Shown piece by piece: positions 25,942 to 34,427 of a stretch of 64,000 nucleotides of DNA (its first letter is position 1; the number at the start of each line of letters is the position of its first letter). Source of the DNA: CADDYT01 sp035294125 (lineage in GTDB: Bacteria > Chloroflexota > Ktedonobacteria > Ktedonobacterales > Ktedonobacteraceae); the NCBI GenBank assembly GCA_035294125.1, contig DATGLM010000049.1, positions 62,001 through 126,000 of the forward strand, in the 5' to 3' direction. A program made the translations under genes and the position numbers. The notes under the pieces are model-generated. The model saw only the letters and a program-made list of their open reading frames with translations. It was not told the origin of the DNA and ran no database searches.

Positions 25942-27642
25942 CTACACCGCTTTCAAGTTCAACACCACAATCTCAGAGTCGGGGTAATTGAACGGTGCTG
26001 GAGAGGCGTAAGGGTTGCTGGGAGATGGCCAGCCCGTGAATTTGGCCGTGCTGTACTCATTCCAGGTTGCACCGTAAACCAGCGGAATGGCCGGTAACTG
26101 CTCAACCATGATCTTCTCCAGGCCATACATAGCCTGCAACTGCGTGTTGGAATCGGTTGAACTGGCGTATTGATTCAGCAGGTTGTCCGTTGTCTTATCA
26201 TTCCAGCGCTCCCAGTTGGTGGGTGCTGCCTGACCAATCGGGGCGCTATACTTGCTGGCCAATAATGCGTCAAACATGAAGAAGGGACTCGGACCAGAAC
26301 TCGTCCAGGAGATGGCTGTATCAAAGTTGCCCAACTGCAACGCGCTGTAGTATGCATTGTAGGAGATGGCGTTCACCGTGGCATTCATGCCAATAGACTT
26401 GAGACTGCTGGCGATGATCTGGCAATCGGTGACCCAGTCGGTCCAACCTGTTACTACGTTGATGTTGAAGTTCAGCGGCCTGCCACTCTTGTCAACATAG
26501 ATTCCACTGGAGTTCTTCGTGAAACCCGCGCTCTGTAGCAACTGATTGGCTTTGTTGACATCGACGCTGAAGCTCGTGTTGGCATAGTCTGGCGACAGGT
26601 ATTTCTGCTGGTTCGGCAAGACCAGGCCGGTCGGGCTGGCAGGTGGCTCATAGCCGCTCTCTGCTGTATTATCGAGCTGCTGCCGGTTGATGACCAGGCT
26701 GATGGCCTGTCGTACCGCTACATTGTTGAAAGGAGACTTGCTCAGGTTCATGTAGAACATCACAACGCTGCCGGGTGGGAACCAGTAATGGTTGGTGGAT
26801 GGGTTGCGGCTGACATACGTCTGCTGGATGTTGGGCGTAAACAGGCCGGTCCAGTCAAGGTTGCCCTGGTCGAGCTGCAACTCGGCGGTCGTATTCGTGT
26901 TGTATGCCGGGAAACGCAGTTCCGTCACCTGTGGTTTGCCGGGCTGCCAGTAGTTCGGATTTTTCACCAGATCGATCAACTGCGAACTGAAGGATTTGAG
27001 CGTGTAGGGACCTGTCCCAACCGGGTTGTCATTCGTGAACCTGGTCGGGTCGCCAGCAGTTGACCAGATGTGCTGCGGAACAATCCAGGTCTGCCCACCC
27101 AGAAACCAGAGAATGGGCGTATACGGCTGCTTGAGATTGACCAGCACGGTGCTGGAATCGGGGGCGCTCACACGACTGATGTAGTCCCAGAGTCCGTTCG
27201 AGTCCAGGGCCGGGTACTGCTTCAACATATTAAGCGTGAAGACGACATCGGCGCTGCTAAAAGGTTTTCCGTCTGACCATTTCACATTTGGCCGAAGATG
27301 GAACGTGATGCTCTTCGCGTCGCTGGAGAACTGGTAGCTCGAAGCCAGCATAGGGCTGATGGATCCATTCATCGAGTCGAAGAACAGCAACGTTTCGTAG
27401 ATATAGCCGCGCGCGCCAGGATCGACACTGGCGACATTAAACGGATTGAAGTTCTCCGTATAGGCGCCAGTCGGGCCGGTCGAGATGGTGAGAACGGTAT
27501 TCGTCGGTGTGTTACTTGAACTTGAAGAGGACCCACTGCCACAGGCAGCGAGCGCAAGCGCCAGAATCACCAGCAGCGAGAGCAGCGCGCCCCCCCTTCC
27601 GGGTCCCGGCTTAAAGACCGAGGATAAGGAGCCAAAAGTCAT
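25942..27642 (-). CDS. family 5 extracellular solute-binding lipoprotein
   Basis: The 566-residue product has a lipoprotein signal ending in LAAC (C34) followed by a Ser-rich linker and the SBP_bac_5 fold (ITFHLRPNVKWSDGKPFSSADVVFTL is split here as ITFHLRPNVKWSDGKPF). It delivers substrate to the permeases downstream. Although the family is named for peptides, relatives in Thermotoga and other bacteria bind oligosaccharides, and the LacI regulator and beta-glucosidase genes here point to glycosides. CCAGGAGG precedes the ATG at 27642. The promoter and operators are about 260-330 nt upstream. Confidence 0.92.
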   Translation of the reverse strand: MTFGSLSSVFKPGPGRGGALLSLLVILALALAACGSGSSSSSSNTPTNTVLTISTGPTGAYTENFNPFNVASVDPGARGYIYETLLFFDSMNGSISPMLASSYQFSSDAKSITFHLRPNVKWSDGKPFSSADVVFTLNMLKQYPALDSNGLWDYISRVSAPDSSTVLVNLKQPYTPILWFLGGQTWIVPQHIWSTAGDPTRFTNDNPVGTGPYTLKSFSSQLIDLVKNPNYWQPGKPQVTELRFPAYNTNTTAELQLDQGNLDWTGLFTPNIQQTYVSRNPSTNHYWFPPGSVVMFYMNLSKSPFNNVAVRQAISLVINRQQLDNTAESGYEPPASPTGLVLPNQQKYLSPDYANTSFSVDVNKANQLLQSAGFTKNSSGIYVDKSGRPLNFNINVVTGWTDWVTDCQIIASSLKSIGMNATVNAISYNAYYSALQLGNFDTAISWTSSGPSPFFMFDALLASKYSAPIGQAAPTNWERWNDKTTDNLLNQYASSTDSNTQLQAMYGLEKIMVEQLPAIPLVYGATWNEYSTAKFTGWPSPSNPYASPAPFNYPDSEIVVLNLKAV

Positions 27643-27904
27643 AGTAATCCTCCTGGATAAACAGATCTACCTTTGACCTGAAAAAAATTACCTGGGGACA
27701 CAGCCCCTACAGGCAAACAAAATACAGAAACGACCATCATGAGGATAGGCGATTACTGACGAGAACGATGGAGCAATTGTCCTACAAAGTCGGCGGCAGT
27801 GAATGGAGGAAGTGAAATACTCAGGAGAGGGCCTGTCGGCATCAAGCCTGTTGCCAGACCCCGCCCCGCGCCATACTGGCAATTGCTCTGCCATTGAGTC
27901 TGAT

Positions 27905-27931
27905 TGAAAACGCTTCCGTAAACGGTTTCGA
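27905..27931. promoter_or_regulatory. tandem LacI-type operators
   Basis: TTGAAAACGCTTCC and GTAAACGGTTTCGA adjoin, each an imperfect palindrome centred on CG as in LacI-family operators; the centres are 12 bp apart. They lie just downstream of the predicted -10 element of the transporter promoter, a classic position for repression. Confidence 0.5.
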
Positions 27932-27942
27932 TCATTGACAAA

Positions 27943-27970
27943 ATTAAATGCAGTCTGAACGCGCCGACAA
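27943..27970 (-). promoter_or_regulatory. promoter of the ABC transporter locus
   Basis: On the minus strand: TTGTCG (27970-27965), 16-nt spacer, TTTAAT (27948-27943). The start would fall at about 27936, immediately before the tandem operators. Confidence 0.45.
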
Positions 27971-28380
27971 AGGCCGTTCTCAGATTTTCACACCTGAGAA
28001 ACTTGCCCGCCATGGTCAATTCTCTCTTCCTCTGCTCTTCATACTTCTAATAAAAGAAGGCAAATGTATTGCTCAACGATCAGAAATAGAAGATTTTCCA
28101 CTGCTATTCTACAATTTACCACTTTACTCAACAGCCTGTATGCTTATCAGACTAGTTAAATAAGTAGCATGTCAGTTTGTATTTGTCAAGGTTAAAATAA
28201 TTTAATTGTTGTGTCTAATCATTTTTCTAAGTTACTTCTAATATCCTCTTTTGTAGAGATTTGCTCGTATAAGAAGAGTTTTTATATAAACTCAGGACGT
28301 TTGCCTCTATTTATAGCAGAGGCTCTTCCATAGCGGTCTTATGGCATTGAGGGGAGAGCCAGGCATGGCATACTTATGAA

Positions 28381-28498
28381 AAACCGGCCCGGACATATCG
28401 TGGTGAACGCGGTGAAGAGTCTCAGGTCGCATTAAGCAGAGAGGGCGAACAGCCGATACTTCAGCGCGTCCCTTATGACACATACGAAGGGCCGGTTT
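28381..28498. repeat. dispersed hairpin, second family, long copy
   Basis: Outer arms AAACCGGCCC (28381-28390) and GGGCCGGTTT (28489-28498) are perfect complements. The left half continues GGACATATCGTGGTGAACGC, clearly related to the left half of the hairpin at 42229-42295 (CCGACATATCGTTGTAAGGG). The middle contains about 60 nt of unrelated sequence. It lies just 3' of the beta-glucosidase gene. Confidence 0.5.
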
Positions 28499-28526
28499 CT
28501 CATTATGACGTGTGGAGAGGAAAGCC

Positions 28527-29759
28527 TCAGAAGCTGTTGGCGCGGGCGATATCGCCCAGGAAGCGGGCGCTGGGCTTGACGGTGCGCTGCTGCGTCTGAC
28601 GGTCGACGGCGATGAGGCCGAATCTGGGACGATAGCCTGACTGCCACTCGAAATTATCAAGGGCGGACCAGCAGGTGTAGCCGCGCACGTTGATGCCCTC
28701 ACGCAGGCAGGTGGCGACACCACGCAGCGCCCGCTCAATGTAGGCAATACGCCGCGTGTCGTCCTCCGTGGAGAGGCCGTTTTCGGTCACAATCACGGGC
28801 AGGCCCGTCGCCTTGCTGGCGTAGCGGATCGTCGCTTCGAGCGCCTCGGGCCAGAACTCGTAGCTCATCTGCGTCAGTTCTACTCCTTCTTCCGGTCCCA
28901 GCGGGCCATTGGGGCCGAAGCGCTGGCGCGAGTAGGTCTGCACGCCGATGAAATCGTCGCCTCGCGTCTCTTGCAGGTATGCATCTAAGAGTTCGTGGCG
29001 CATACGTGCCGCCATCTCCTCGCCGCCGGGTCCGGCCTGGATGTCTTGCATGGCCAGCGTCAGCCCGACCTGGCAGTTGCCCGATCCTGCCTTGATTGCC
29101 TCCACCGCTCGCCTGTGCGCCGCCAGAATCGTCTCACGCCCACGCTGAACATCAACGTAGAGGAATGGGACGAAGTGCTCTGCATCGCTGCCGACACGCC
29201 GCGCCGCCTCCTCGTACCAGGGCTGCACACGATCCGCGCTCATGCCCTCACCTCTCATGGCACCGATGAGCGGCCCGATGTTGACCTCGTTGAGCGTGCA
29301 AGCCAGCGGCATCAGGTCACCGAGATGGGTCATGGCTCGCGCGCAGAAGCGAGCGAACTTCTCCGGTGTCTGCTGCCCCTCCCAGCCGCCTTGAGCCGCC
29401 AGCCAGCGTGGCGAGGTGAAGTGGTGGAAGGTGACCATGGGCGTAATGCCGTGCTCGTGACACGCCGCCAGCATGCGCCGGTAATGTTCGAGCTGCGCCA
29501 GCGAGAATTCGCCCTCCTCCGGCTCGATGCGCGACCACTCCAGCGAGAAACGGTAGAGGTTGAAGCCCAGTTCGGCCAGAGTGGCGATATCCGCGCGGTA
29601 GAGGTGATAGTGGTCGCAGGCGTCGCCCGACGGCTCGACATAGGGAGTGCCGGGTACGTGTTCCATCACCCAGTTGTCGTTGTAGACATTGCCGCCTTCC
29701 ACCTGGTGGGCGGCAGTCGCCGTTCCCCAGAGAAATCCGGCGGGAAAAGTATATTCCAT
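28527..29759 (-). CDS. GH1-family beta-glucosidase
   Basis: Start at 29759, seven bases after AAGGAGC, giving MEYTFPAGFLWGTATAAHQV and 410 residues, typical GH1 length. The acid/base glutamate is E158 in TLNEVN (the family usually has NEP) and the nucleophile is E326 in VTENG. It hydrolyses beta-linked glycosides in the cytoplasm, as there is no signal peptide. It lies upstream of the glycoside ABC transporter on the same strand. Its ribosome binding site overlaps the stop codon of the GH3 remnant just upstream. Confidence 0.93.
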   Translation of the reverse strand: MEYTFPAGFLWGTATAAHQVEGGNVYNDNWVMEHVPGTPYVEPSGDACDHYHLYRADIATLAELGFNLYRFSLEWSRIEPEEGEFSLAQLEHYRRMLAACHEHGITPMVTFHHFTSPRWLAAQGGWEGQQTPEKFARFCARAMTHLGDLMPLACTLNEVNIGPLIGAMRGEGMSADRVQPWYEEAARRVGSDAEHFVPFLYVDVQRGRETILAAHRRAVEAIKAGSGNCQVGLTLAMQDIQAGPGGEEMAARMRHELLDAYLQETRGDDFIGVQTYSRQRFGPNGPLGPEEGVELTQMSYEFWPEALEATIRYASKATGLPVIVTENGLSTEDDTRRIAYIERALRGVATCLREGINVRGYTCWSALDNFEWQSGYRPRFGLIAVDRQTQQRTVKPSARFLGDIARANSF

Positions 29760-29769
29760 GATCTGCTCC

Positions 29770-30089
29770 TTAGTCAAAGGGGAGGAGCGGCGCAGTCTCC
29801 TTTTTGTCATAGTAGCGATAGCCAATGAAGATGCCCTCGCCATAGTAGACTCTGCCGTTCTCAGGGATGAAGTTAAAGTTCGCGCACTTCGGAACTGACA
29901 GTAAAGCGCTCGGCCTCCTCATCGTTACAGACATAATGCCAGACCGAGGCGTCCTCGCTTTGCAGGCCGGTGAGAGGGAATACCCGACCGCTCCACAGGA
30001 ACCGTAAACCGGCCATTGGTTCCGGCCAGCAGCGCAACTTTCTCCCGCAAGGTCATCTTACCCGGCAGGTCTTCTACACGAGTACTCAT
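29770..30089 (-). pseudogene. remnant of a GH3 beta-glucosidase
   Basis: A start with a strong ribosome binding site (GAAAGGAG before the ATG at 30089) opens MSTRVEDLPGKMTLREKVAL, the N-terminus of GH3 beta-glucosidases, but the frame stops after 55 codons. In another frame, ending at 29770, GRVYYGEGIFIGYRYYDKKE followed by PLLPFD matches the GH3 C-terminal domain. A third frame between them is coding-like (LQSEDASVWHYVCNDEEAER). Some 2 kb of the parent gene has been lost. The promoter and leader may still drive the GH1 gene downstream. Confidence 0.7.
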
Positions 30090-30187
30090 GCTACTCCTTT
30101 CATCACATTCCGCGCATAAAAACTACAACCTTCATTCATGTGTAAGAGGGCTGTTTTGTATTTTGCGCATATTTTGAGGAGGCCTGC

Positions 30188-30203
30188 AATGAGTAACCTC
30201 ATT
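30188..30203. promoter_or_regulatory. palindrome upstream of the GH3 remnant/GH1 gene
   Basis: AATGAG-TAAC-CTCATT is a perfect 6-bp-arm palindrome about 100 nt upstream of the remnant's start, a candidate regulator site distinct from the LacI-type operators. Confidence 0.3.
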
Positions 30204-30247
30204 CCCCCATCTCTGGCGGCCTGGGAGTATTCTTTGAGAATAGTCAG

Positions 30248-31150
30248 CTAATTCCGAGGGGCGGGAGCATAGATGGGGACTTCGCGCTGGAAGGTCCTGT
30301 CATAGGCCAGGAGACCGCGCTCAATGAGTGAGTTCAGGAGCGGTGAGAGTCGCTCGACTGCACTGTTCATAACCTCCGCCAGTTCGCGGGCGGTAACATG
30401 TCCCCAGCGCGTGACATAGACTACGGCGAGTTCCTCTGGTGGCTGTTGCACCCTCTGGCGCAGGCCGGGTGTCAGGTGCTCTACTGCCTCGCACAATAGC
30501 TCATAGGGCCGGTAGCCGACCAGTATCAGACCGTGACCGTTGGTGCTATGGAGCAGCAGAGTGGGGAAGCGCCCGATATTGTAGTACCCGGCGTCACGCA
30601 GATCCTGGCGAAAGGCATCCAGAGTTTCGGGCGCGCTGAGGTCCTTGCGGAAGCGGTCGAGATCAAGATTGCTGTCCTCGGCTGTCTCCCCCGCGATTGC
30701 CAGCAGGACATCCTGGCGAGCAATATTGCGGCGCTCCATCATCACCGCCTCACGCAAGCGGCGCAGATACATCTCCGCCTCGGCCTGCCCCTGGCGCTGT
30801 GCAGCCTTCACGGCTATACAGGCCGGATATGACGAGGAGGGCGGATCCTCCTGCCAGATGTGGGTGTCCAGCGGCATCCCCGTTAGCTCCCTTATCTGGA
30901 ACCATTGTGACCCCATTTGTCCCGGAAAGCGGATATCGTTGAGTGGATCTTCATAACTGCGCCAGTCGGCGATCAGTCCGCCCATGCGGTAACGCCAGTC
31001 AAGCCGCTGCCCGCACTCGTAGCGTAAGCGCCGCCACTGTGCCTCGAAGGCCCAGCTCCACGAACACAGGGGGTCCGTGTAATACTCTACGAACACGGCA
31101 ATTTCATCAACTGCCTTATCTGTTACTTCCATTTGCCTGTCTGAGAACAT
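30248..31150 (-). CDS. DsbA-like protein with C-terminal winged-helix-like region
   Basis: Start taken at 31150 (CAGGAAGC upstream); a longer frame to 31195 runs into a dispersed repeat. The 300-residue protein begins with a DsbA/FrnE/SpxH-type thioredoxin fold (FVEYYTDPLCSWSWAFE), but the second active-site cysteine is serine (C29-S-W-S32), so it is unlikely to be a dithiol oxidase. The C-terminal 75 residues (VTRWGHVTARELAEVMNSAV, LSPLLNSLIERGLL) look like a winged helix. It may be an adaptor or regulator, as SpxH is for ClpXP. No signal peptide is present. Confidence 0.7.
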   Translation of the reverse strand: MFSDRQMEVTDKAVDEIAVFVEYYTDPLCSWSWAFEAQWRRLRYECGQRLDWRYRMGGLIADWRSYEDPLNDIRFPGQMGSQWFQIRELTGMPLDTHIWQEDPPSSSYPACIAVKAAQRQGQAEAEMYLRRLREAVMMERRNIARQDVLLAIAGETAEDSNLDLDRFRKDLSAPETLDAFRQDLRDAGYYNIGRFPTLLLHSTNGHGLILVGYRPYELLCEAVEHLTPGLRQRVQQPPEELAVVYVTRWGHVTARELAEVMNSAVERLSPLLNSLIERGLLAYDRTFQREVPIYAPAPRN

Positions 31151-31191
31151 TGCTTCCTGCTCGATTAGTGTCGTGGGAACGAAACCCCATA

Positions 31192-31273
31192 TCATTGTGA
31201 GCGCGAGCGAAGAAGCTCAGCAGCCAGCCGAGGGATTAAGCTCGCGGGAACTTCTTCGCCGCGCTCACAATGA
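31192..31273. repeat. dispersed hairpin, TGTCATTGTGAGCG family, copy A
   Basis: Left arm TCATTGTGAGCGCGAGCGAA through 31215 pairs with the complementary arm 31251-31273 with one bulge; the loop is 35 nt. It shares arm sequence with copies at 56264-56348 and 58214-58301. Confidence 0.65.
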
Positions 31274-31291
31274 CAGGTCCGAGAGCGTTTT

Positions 31292-32233
31292 TTATGGCTT
31301 ACCGGAAAAACTCCACGGATTCTGGTTATTCTTGATCGCCTGGTCTACTTCCTGGCTTCTCTGCTTGCTAAACTGCCTGTTGGTCTGTATCACCTCTTGA
31401 TTGGTGATATTCGCGCCCTGCACCGGCAATTGCGTGTTCCCCTGTGTCTGCATCACCTCTTGCACCGGGTCGGCGATATAGTGCCAGCTCTGCCCGGGTC
31501 CCCACGGACCCTGCCCCTGGTTCCACGGGCCGCGTGCGCTGCTGCCATTGGACATGTTGAAGTAGAGATGGGTATAGTGTGGATCGGCTAGCTCGACTCC
31601 GGGCGGGAAGTTGGGCTGAATGGTGGAAAGGGCAGCGGTGAACATCTGCATGTGCGCGACTTCACGGGCCATAAGGAAATTGAGACTATCCTTGACAGAT
31701 TGATCATCGGTGAACTGCAAGAGGTACTGATATACGATCTTTGCGCGTGACTCGGCGGCAATATCGGAGCGCAGATCGACCGTCAGATCACCATTCGCAT
31801 CGACATATGCGCCAGACCAGGGAACCCCCACACTATTGGTTACCGCCGGGCCACCAGCCGTCAGGATGAGAAACTGGGGAGTAGTAGCTGCCTCCTCAAT
31901 CAGTTGCTCGCGCTCGCCCTTGCCCTTGAGCAAGCGCATCAGATCACTCTGCTCTGCCGCGTCTTTCAACTCGCCGTTCACGCCACTCAGCAGCATGGTG
32001 ATGGTAGCGCCCACGATTTCCAGATGGCTGAACTCTTCAGTAGCGATATCCATCAAGAGATCGTACTTATCAGGGTGAGGTTGGCGAGCAGAGAACGCCT
32101 GGGTAAAGTACTGCATCGCTGCCTTCAACTCGCCATTAGCTCCCCCAAACTGCTCAAGCAGCAGGGTGGCAAAACGGGGATCAGGGCCGGATACCCGGGC
32201 GTTGAACTGCAGCTCCTTGACGTGATGGAACAT
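31292..32233 (-). CDS. manganese (non-heme) catalase
   Basis: The 313-residue protein has the ferritin-like four-helix core of manganese catalases: LLEQFGGANGELKAAMQYF, MDIATEEFSHLEIVGATI with the E-x-x-H ligand pair, and FLMAREVAHMQMF with the second ligand pair. It dismutates hydrogen peroxide in the cytoplasm. The C-terminus extends into a Gln/Asn-rich tail. It is transcribed alone. Confidence 0.92.
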   Translation of the reverse strand: MFHHVKELQFNARVSGPDPRFATLLLEQFGGANGELKAAMQYFTQAFSARQPHPDKYDLLMDIATEEFSHLEIVGATITMLLSGVNGELKDAAEQSDLMRLLKGKGEREQLIEEAATTPQFLILTAGGPAVTNSVGVPWSGAYVDANGDLTVDLRSDIAAESRAKIVYQYLLQFTDDQSVKDSLNFLMAREVAHMQMFTAALSTIQPNFPPGVELADPHYTHLYFNMSNGSSARGPWNQGQGPWGPGQSWHYIADPVQEVMQTQGNTQLPVQGANITNQEVIQTNRQFSKQRSQEVDQAIKNNQNPWSFSGKP

Positions 32234-32445
32234 TCTGTACTCCTTTCTCAGGTTTGAGACACACTGTGAAGTAGCTCAAAAGCACGAAACTCCCCCGGCT
32301 TTAGAGGCCGCTTGAACAGCCCTTCCAGGCGTGATCTGAGATACTTCTTGTTACGGGGGTATTACGACGCATAGAGAAAATTCGTAGACTCAGCAAAGAG
32401 GCACGTTCCATTCTTCCCTTTTGCTCGACTTACCAGGGATGTCTC

Positions 32446-32454
32446 TGGTATAAT
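32446..32454 (+). promoter_or_regulatory. extended -10 promoter of the GT9 operon
   Basis: TGGTATAAT is a perfect extended -10 element 63 nt upstream of the first gene of the operon. An imperfect palindrome (CCAGGGATGTCTCTGG, 32433-32448) overlaps it and could be an operator. Confidence 0.5.
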
Positions 32455-32516
32455 GAGAAACGGTTAGCAAGAAGCAACATGACGTGGGGACACCATCAGA
32501 TTACGGGAGGAGCAGT

Positions 32517-33242
32517 ATGAATCTCTGGGATTCGATCCATCGCGGCCTGGATAAAGCATCGCAGGAGGCTGCGCGCATGGCAAGAGCGCAGCGGCTGCGT
32601 ACTATTATTGATGGGTTGACGCGACACATCAATACACAGCACACTCTACTCATCGGCAAGACAATGGAGTTGTATACGAGCGGGCAATTGACGCAGAGCG
32701 AGCTGCTTCCCGTTTGCCAGACAATAGCGGAACTGCAACAGCAAATGCAGCAGGCGCAGAACGAATTGAAACTGCTTCAGGGCAATACTCCACTTCCTCC
32801 ACCGCCACCACAGTTACAGGGCCAGGGAACTGCGCCACAAGCAGGCGCGACTATGCTCTATCCAACGCCGGGAGAGACGATCGCTACCGGTACCGCTACG
32901 CCGCCGTCTGATTTCCAGACCGATGCCGGTCCCCTCACTGCGCCTCCACCACCGCCGACAGCGGAATCCTTTGCGGGCATGGAAACGCTGATGGCTCCGC
33001 CGCCACCTCCAGCGGGCATGTCCTCGCTGCTGCCGACACCAACACCAACACCAACACCGGCAGGCACGGATGCGCCACGCTATTGCCCGGTTTGCCAGTC
33101 CGAACTCAATCCCGGTTATGCCTTCTGTCATAACTGTGGCACACCGGTGCAGCACAGTCTCGCGCAAATGCCTACTATGCGGGCAAGCGAAAGTGTGCTG
33201 CCTTCCTCCACGCCGCCAGCAGAAGAGAACGAAGGGGTGTAG
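32517..33242 (+). CDS. zinc-ribbon protein with helical N-terminus and proline-rich linker
   Basis: The ATG at 32517 follows GGGAGGAGC. Residues 1-95 are helical (AELQQQMQQAQNELKLLQG), then come proline-rich stretches (PPPPPQ, APPPPPTA, PPPPPAG) and a threonine-proline repeat, and finally a double zinc knuckle (YCPVCQSELNPGYAFCHNCG). It has no membrane segment. Function unknown; as first gene of the glycosyltransferase operon it may be a scaffold or regulator. A protein with a similar ribbon is encoded at 56378-57970. Confidence 0.75.
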   Translation: MNLWDSIHRGLDKASQEAARMARAQRLRTIIDGLTRHINTQHTLLIGKTMELYTSGQLTQSELLPVCQTIAELQQQMQQAQNELKLLQGNTPLPPPPPQLQGQGTAPQAGATMLYPTPGETIATGTATPPSDFQTDAGPLTAPPPPPTAESFAGMETLMAPPPPPAGMSSLLPTPTPTPTPAGTDAPRYCPVCQSELNPGYAFCHNCGTPVQHSLAQMPTMRASESVLPSSTPPAEENEGV

Positions 33243-33245
33243 AAA

Positions 33246-34427
33246 CTGCGCCAGCAACTCATTACCACGCTCTGCCTGTTCCTGCGCATACCGTTTGCGC
33301 TGCTCAATCACATCCGGTCTCTTTTTCCGCGACGAGCCAGCCCGCGCTCCATCGTCGTCATCAAGCCCTGCTGCCTGGGCGATCTGGTGATGACCACGCC
33401 GCTGCTGGAAGTGCTGCGCCGTGCGTATCCACAGGCGCGCATTATCTACGTGGCAGGGTCATGGTCAAAGGTCATTCCTGAGCATCATCCAGCCGTTGAC
33501 GCCGTGATAGATTGTGGCAATGTTGGCATCGCGGGCCGCTATGACCTGCGCGACTATCTAAAACTGGCGACGCGACTGCGTAGAGAACACTTTGACCTGG
33601 CTTTCGTGCTCGACCGCTCGCCCATGCTCACCCTGTTGCCCTGGCTGGCTGGGGTGCCACGCCGCGTCGGCCTCGACAGCCTGGGGCGTGGCTTCTCCCT
33701 GACCGACCGTGTGCCGACCTCAAGCAGCCCGGATGCGCTCCAGCACCAGGCCGAGATCTATCTTGACCTTGCTCGTGCTATCGGCCTTCCCGTCGGCGCT
33801 CCCCACATGCGCTTTGTGCCGACTGCCACAGAACGAGAGGTGGTGCGGCAACAGGCGCGGCCCTATGGTGAGCGCAGGCTGGTGGCGCTCTTTCCAGGCG
33901 GTGGGCGCAATCCGGGCATGGAACTGACGGCGAAACGCTGGCCGCTCGGACGCTATCGCGAGCTGGCGCGCAGACTGGTGGATGAACTCGACGCGCAGGT
34001 GCTGCTGATCGGCGGGGGGGGCGACAGGGTGCTCAATGAGCAACTGCTGGCGGAACTCATTGTGCCGCAGGGACGAGTCGTCAATCTGGCGGGACAGACC
34101 GGCATCGGGGAACTGGTGGCCTGGCTCGAACGCTGCGATCTCTTCATTGGCAACGATAGCAGCCCGATGCACCTTGCTGCCGCTGTGGACATTCCGGTCA
34201 TCGCCATCTTTGGCCCGACCAGCCCACAGGAATACGGCCCCTATCCGCTCGATGATCCCGCGCACGTCGCGCTGTGGCGACATCCCGCAGGGCGCCCCTG
34301 TTTCTTTCTGGGCAAAATGCAGCACTGTACAGACTGCACCTGCATGCAGGCAGTGACAGTCGATGACGTGTGGCAGGCAGTCCAGCAACTCATGCCCAGT
34401 CCACAGAGCAAAGGGGTCACACCTTGA
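33246..34427 (+). CDS. GT9 glycosyltransferase, first of four, apparent CTG start
   Basis: The GT9 fold begins with SIVVIKPCCLGDLVMTTPLL, so coding must start before the first GTG/ATG at 33387-33390. Between the stop of the preceding gene (33240-33242, same frame) and that point there is no ATG, GTG or TTG. The CTG at 33246 is eight bases after AAGGGG and gives 393 residues with a basic-hydrophobic lead resembling the next gene. The C-terminal half has the nucleotide-sugar site IGNDSSPMHLAAA. The family transfers heptose or related sugars to glycolipid acceptors. Confidence 0.82.
   Translation: MRQQLITTLCLFLRIPFALLNHIRSLFPRRASPRSIVVIKPCCLGDLVMTTPLLEVLRRAYPQARIIYVAGSWSKVIPEHHPAVDAVIDCGNVGIAGRYDLRDYLKLATRLRREHFDLAFVLDRSPMLTLLPWLAGVPRRVGLDSLGRGFSLTDRVPTSSSPDALQHQAEIYLDLARAIGLPVGAPHMRFVPTATEREVVRQQARPYGERRLVALFPGGGRNPGMELTAKRWPLGRYRELARRLVDELDAQVLLIGGGGDRVLNEQLLAELIVPQGRVVNLAGQTGIGELVAWLERCDLFIGNDSSPMHLAAAVDIPVIAIFGPTSPQEYGPYPLDDPAHVALWRHPAGRPCFFLGKMQHCTDCTCMQAVTVDDVWQAVQQLMPSPQSKGVTP

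Larger units (their letters stand above)
27643..28526. other. regulatory intergenic region upstream of the binding-protein gene
   Basis: No gene is supported in these 884 nt. The part nearest the binding-protein gene is a leader of about 290 nt with a 7-bp stem (TTGCCAG at 27851-27857, CTGGCAA at 27876-27882). Next come two operator-like sites and a promoter (27905-27970). The segment 28120-28300 is AT-rich without clear signals. A hairpin of the second dispersed family (28381-28498) follows the end of the beta-glucosidase gene. Confidence 0.5.

Noticed and set aside
29760..29843. N-terminal extension of the GH1 enzyme (MARASSLAIATMTKRR..)
   Set aside because: It lies within the GH3 remnant read in another frame; the ATG at 29759 has the ribosome binding site and the canonical GH1 beginning.
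32790..33065. proline and PT repeats as a tandem-repeat locus or CRISPR-like array
   Set aside because: They are in-frame codon repeats (PPPPP, PTPTPTP) in the linker of the zinc-ribbon protein; no spacer structure.
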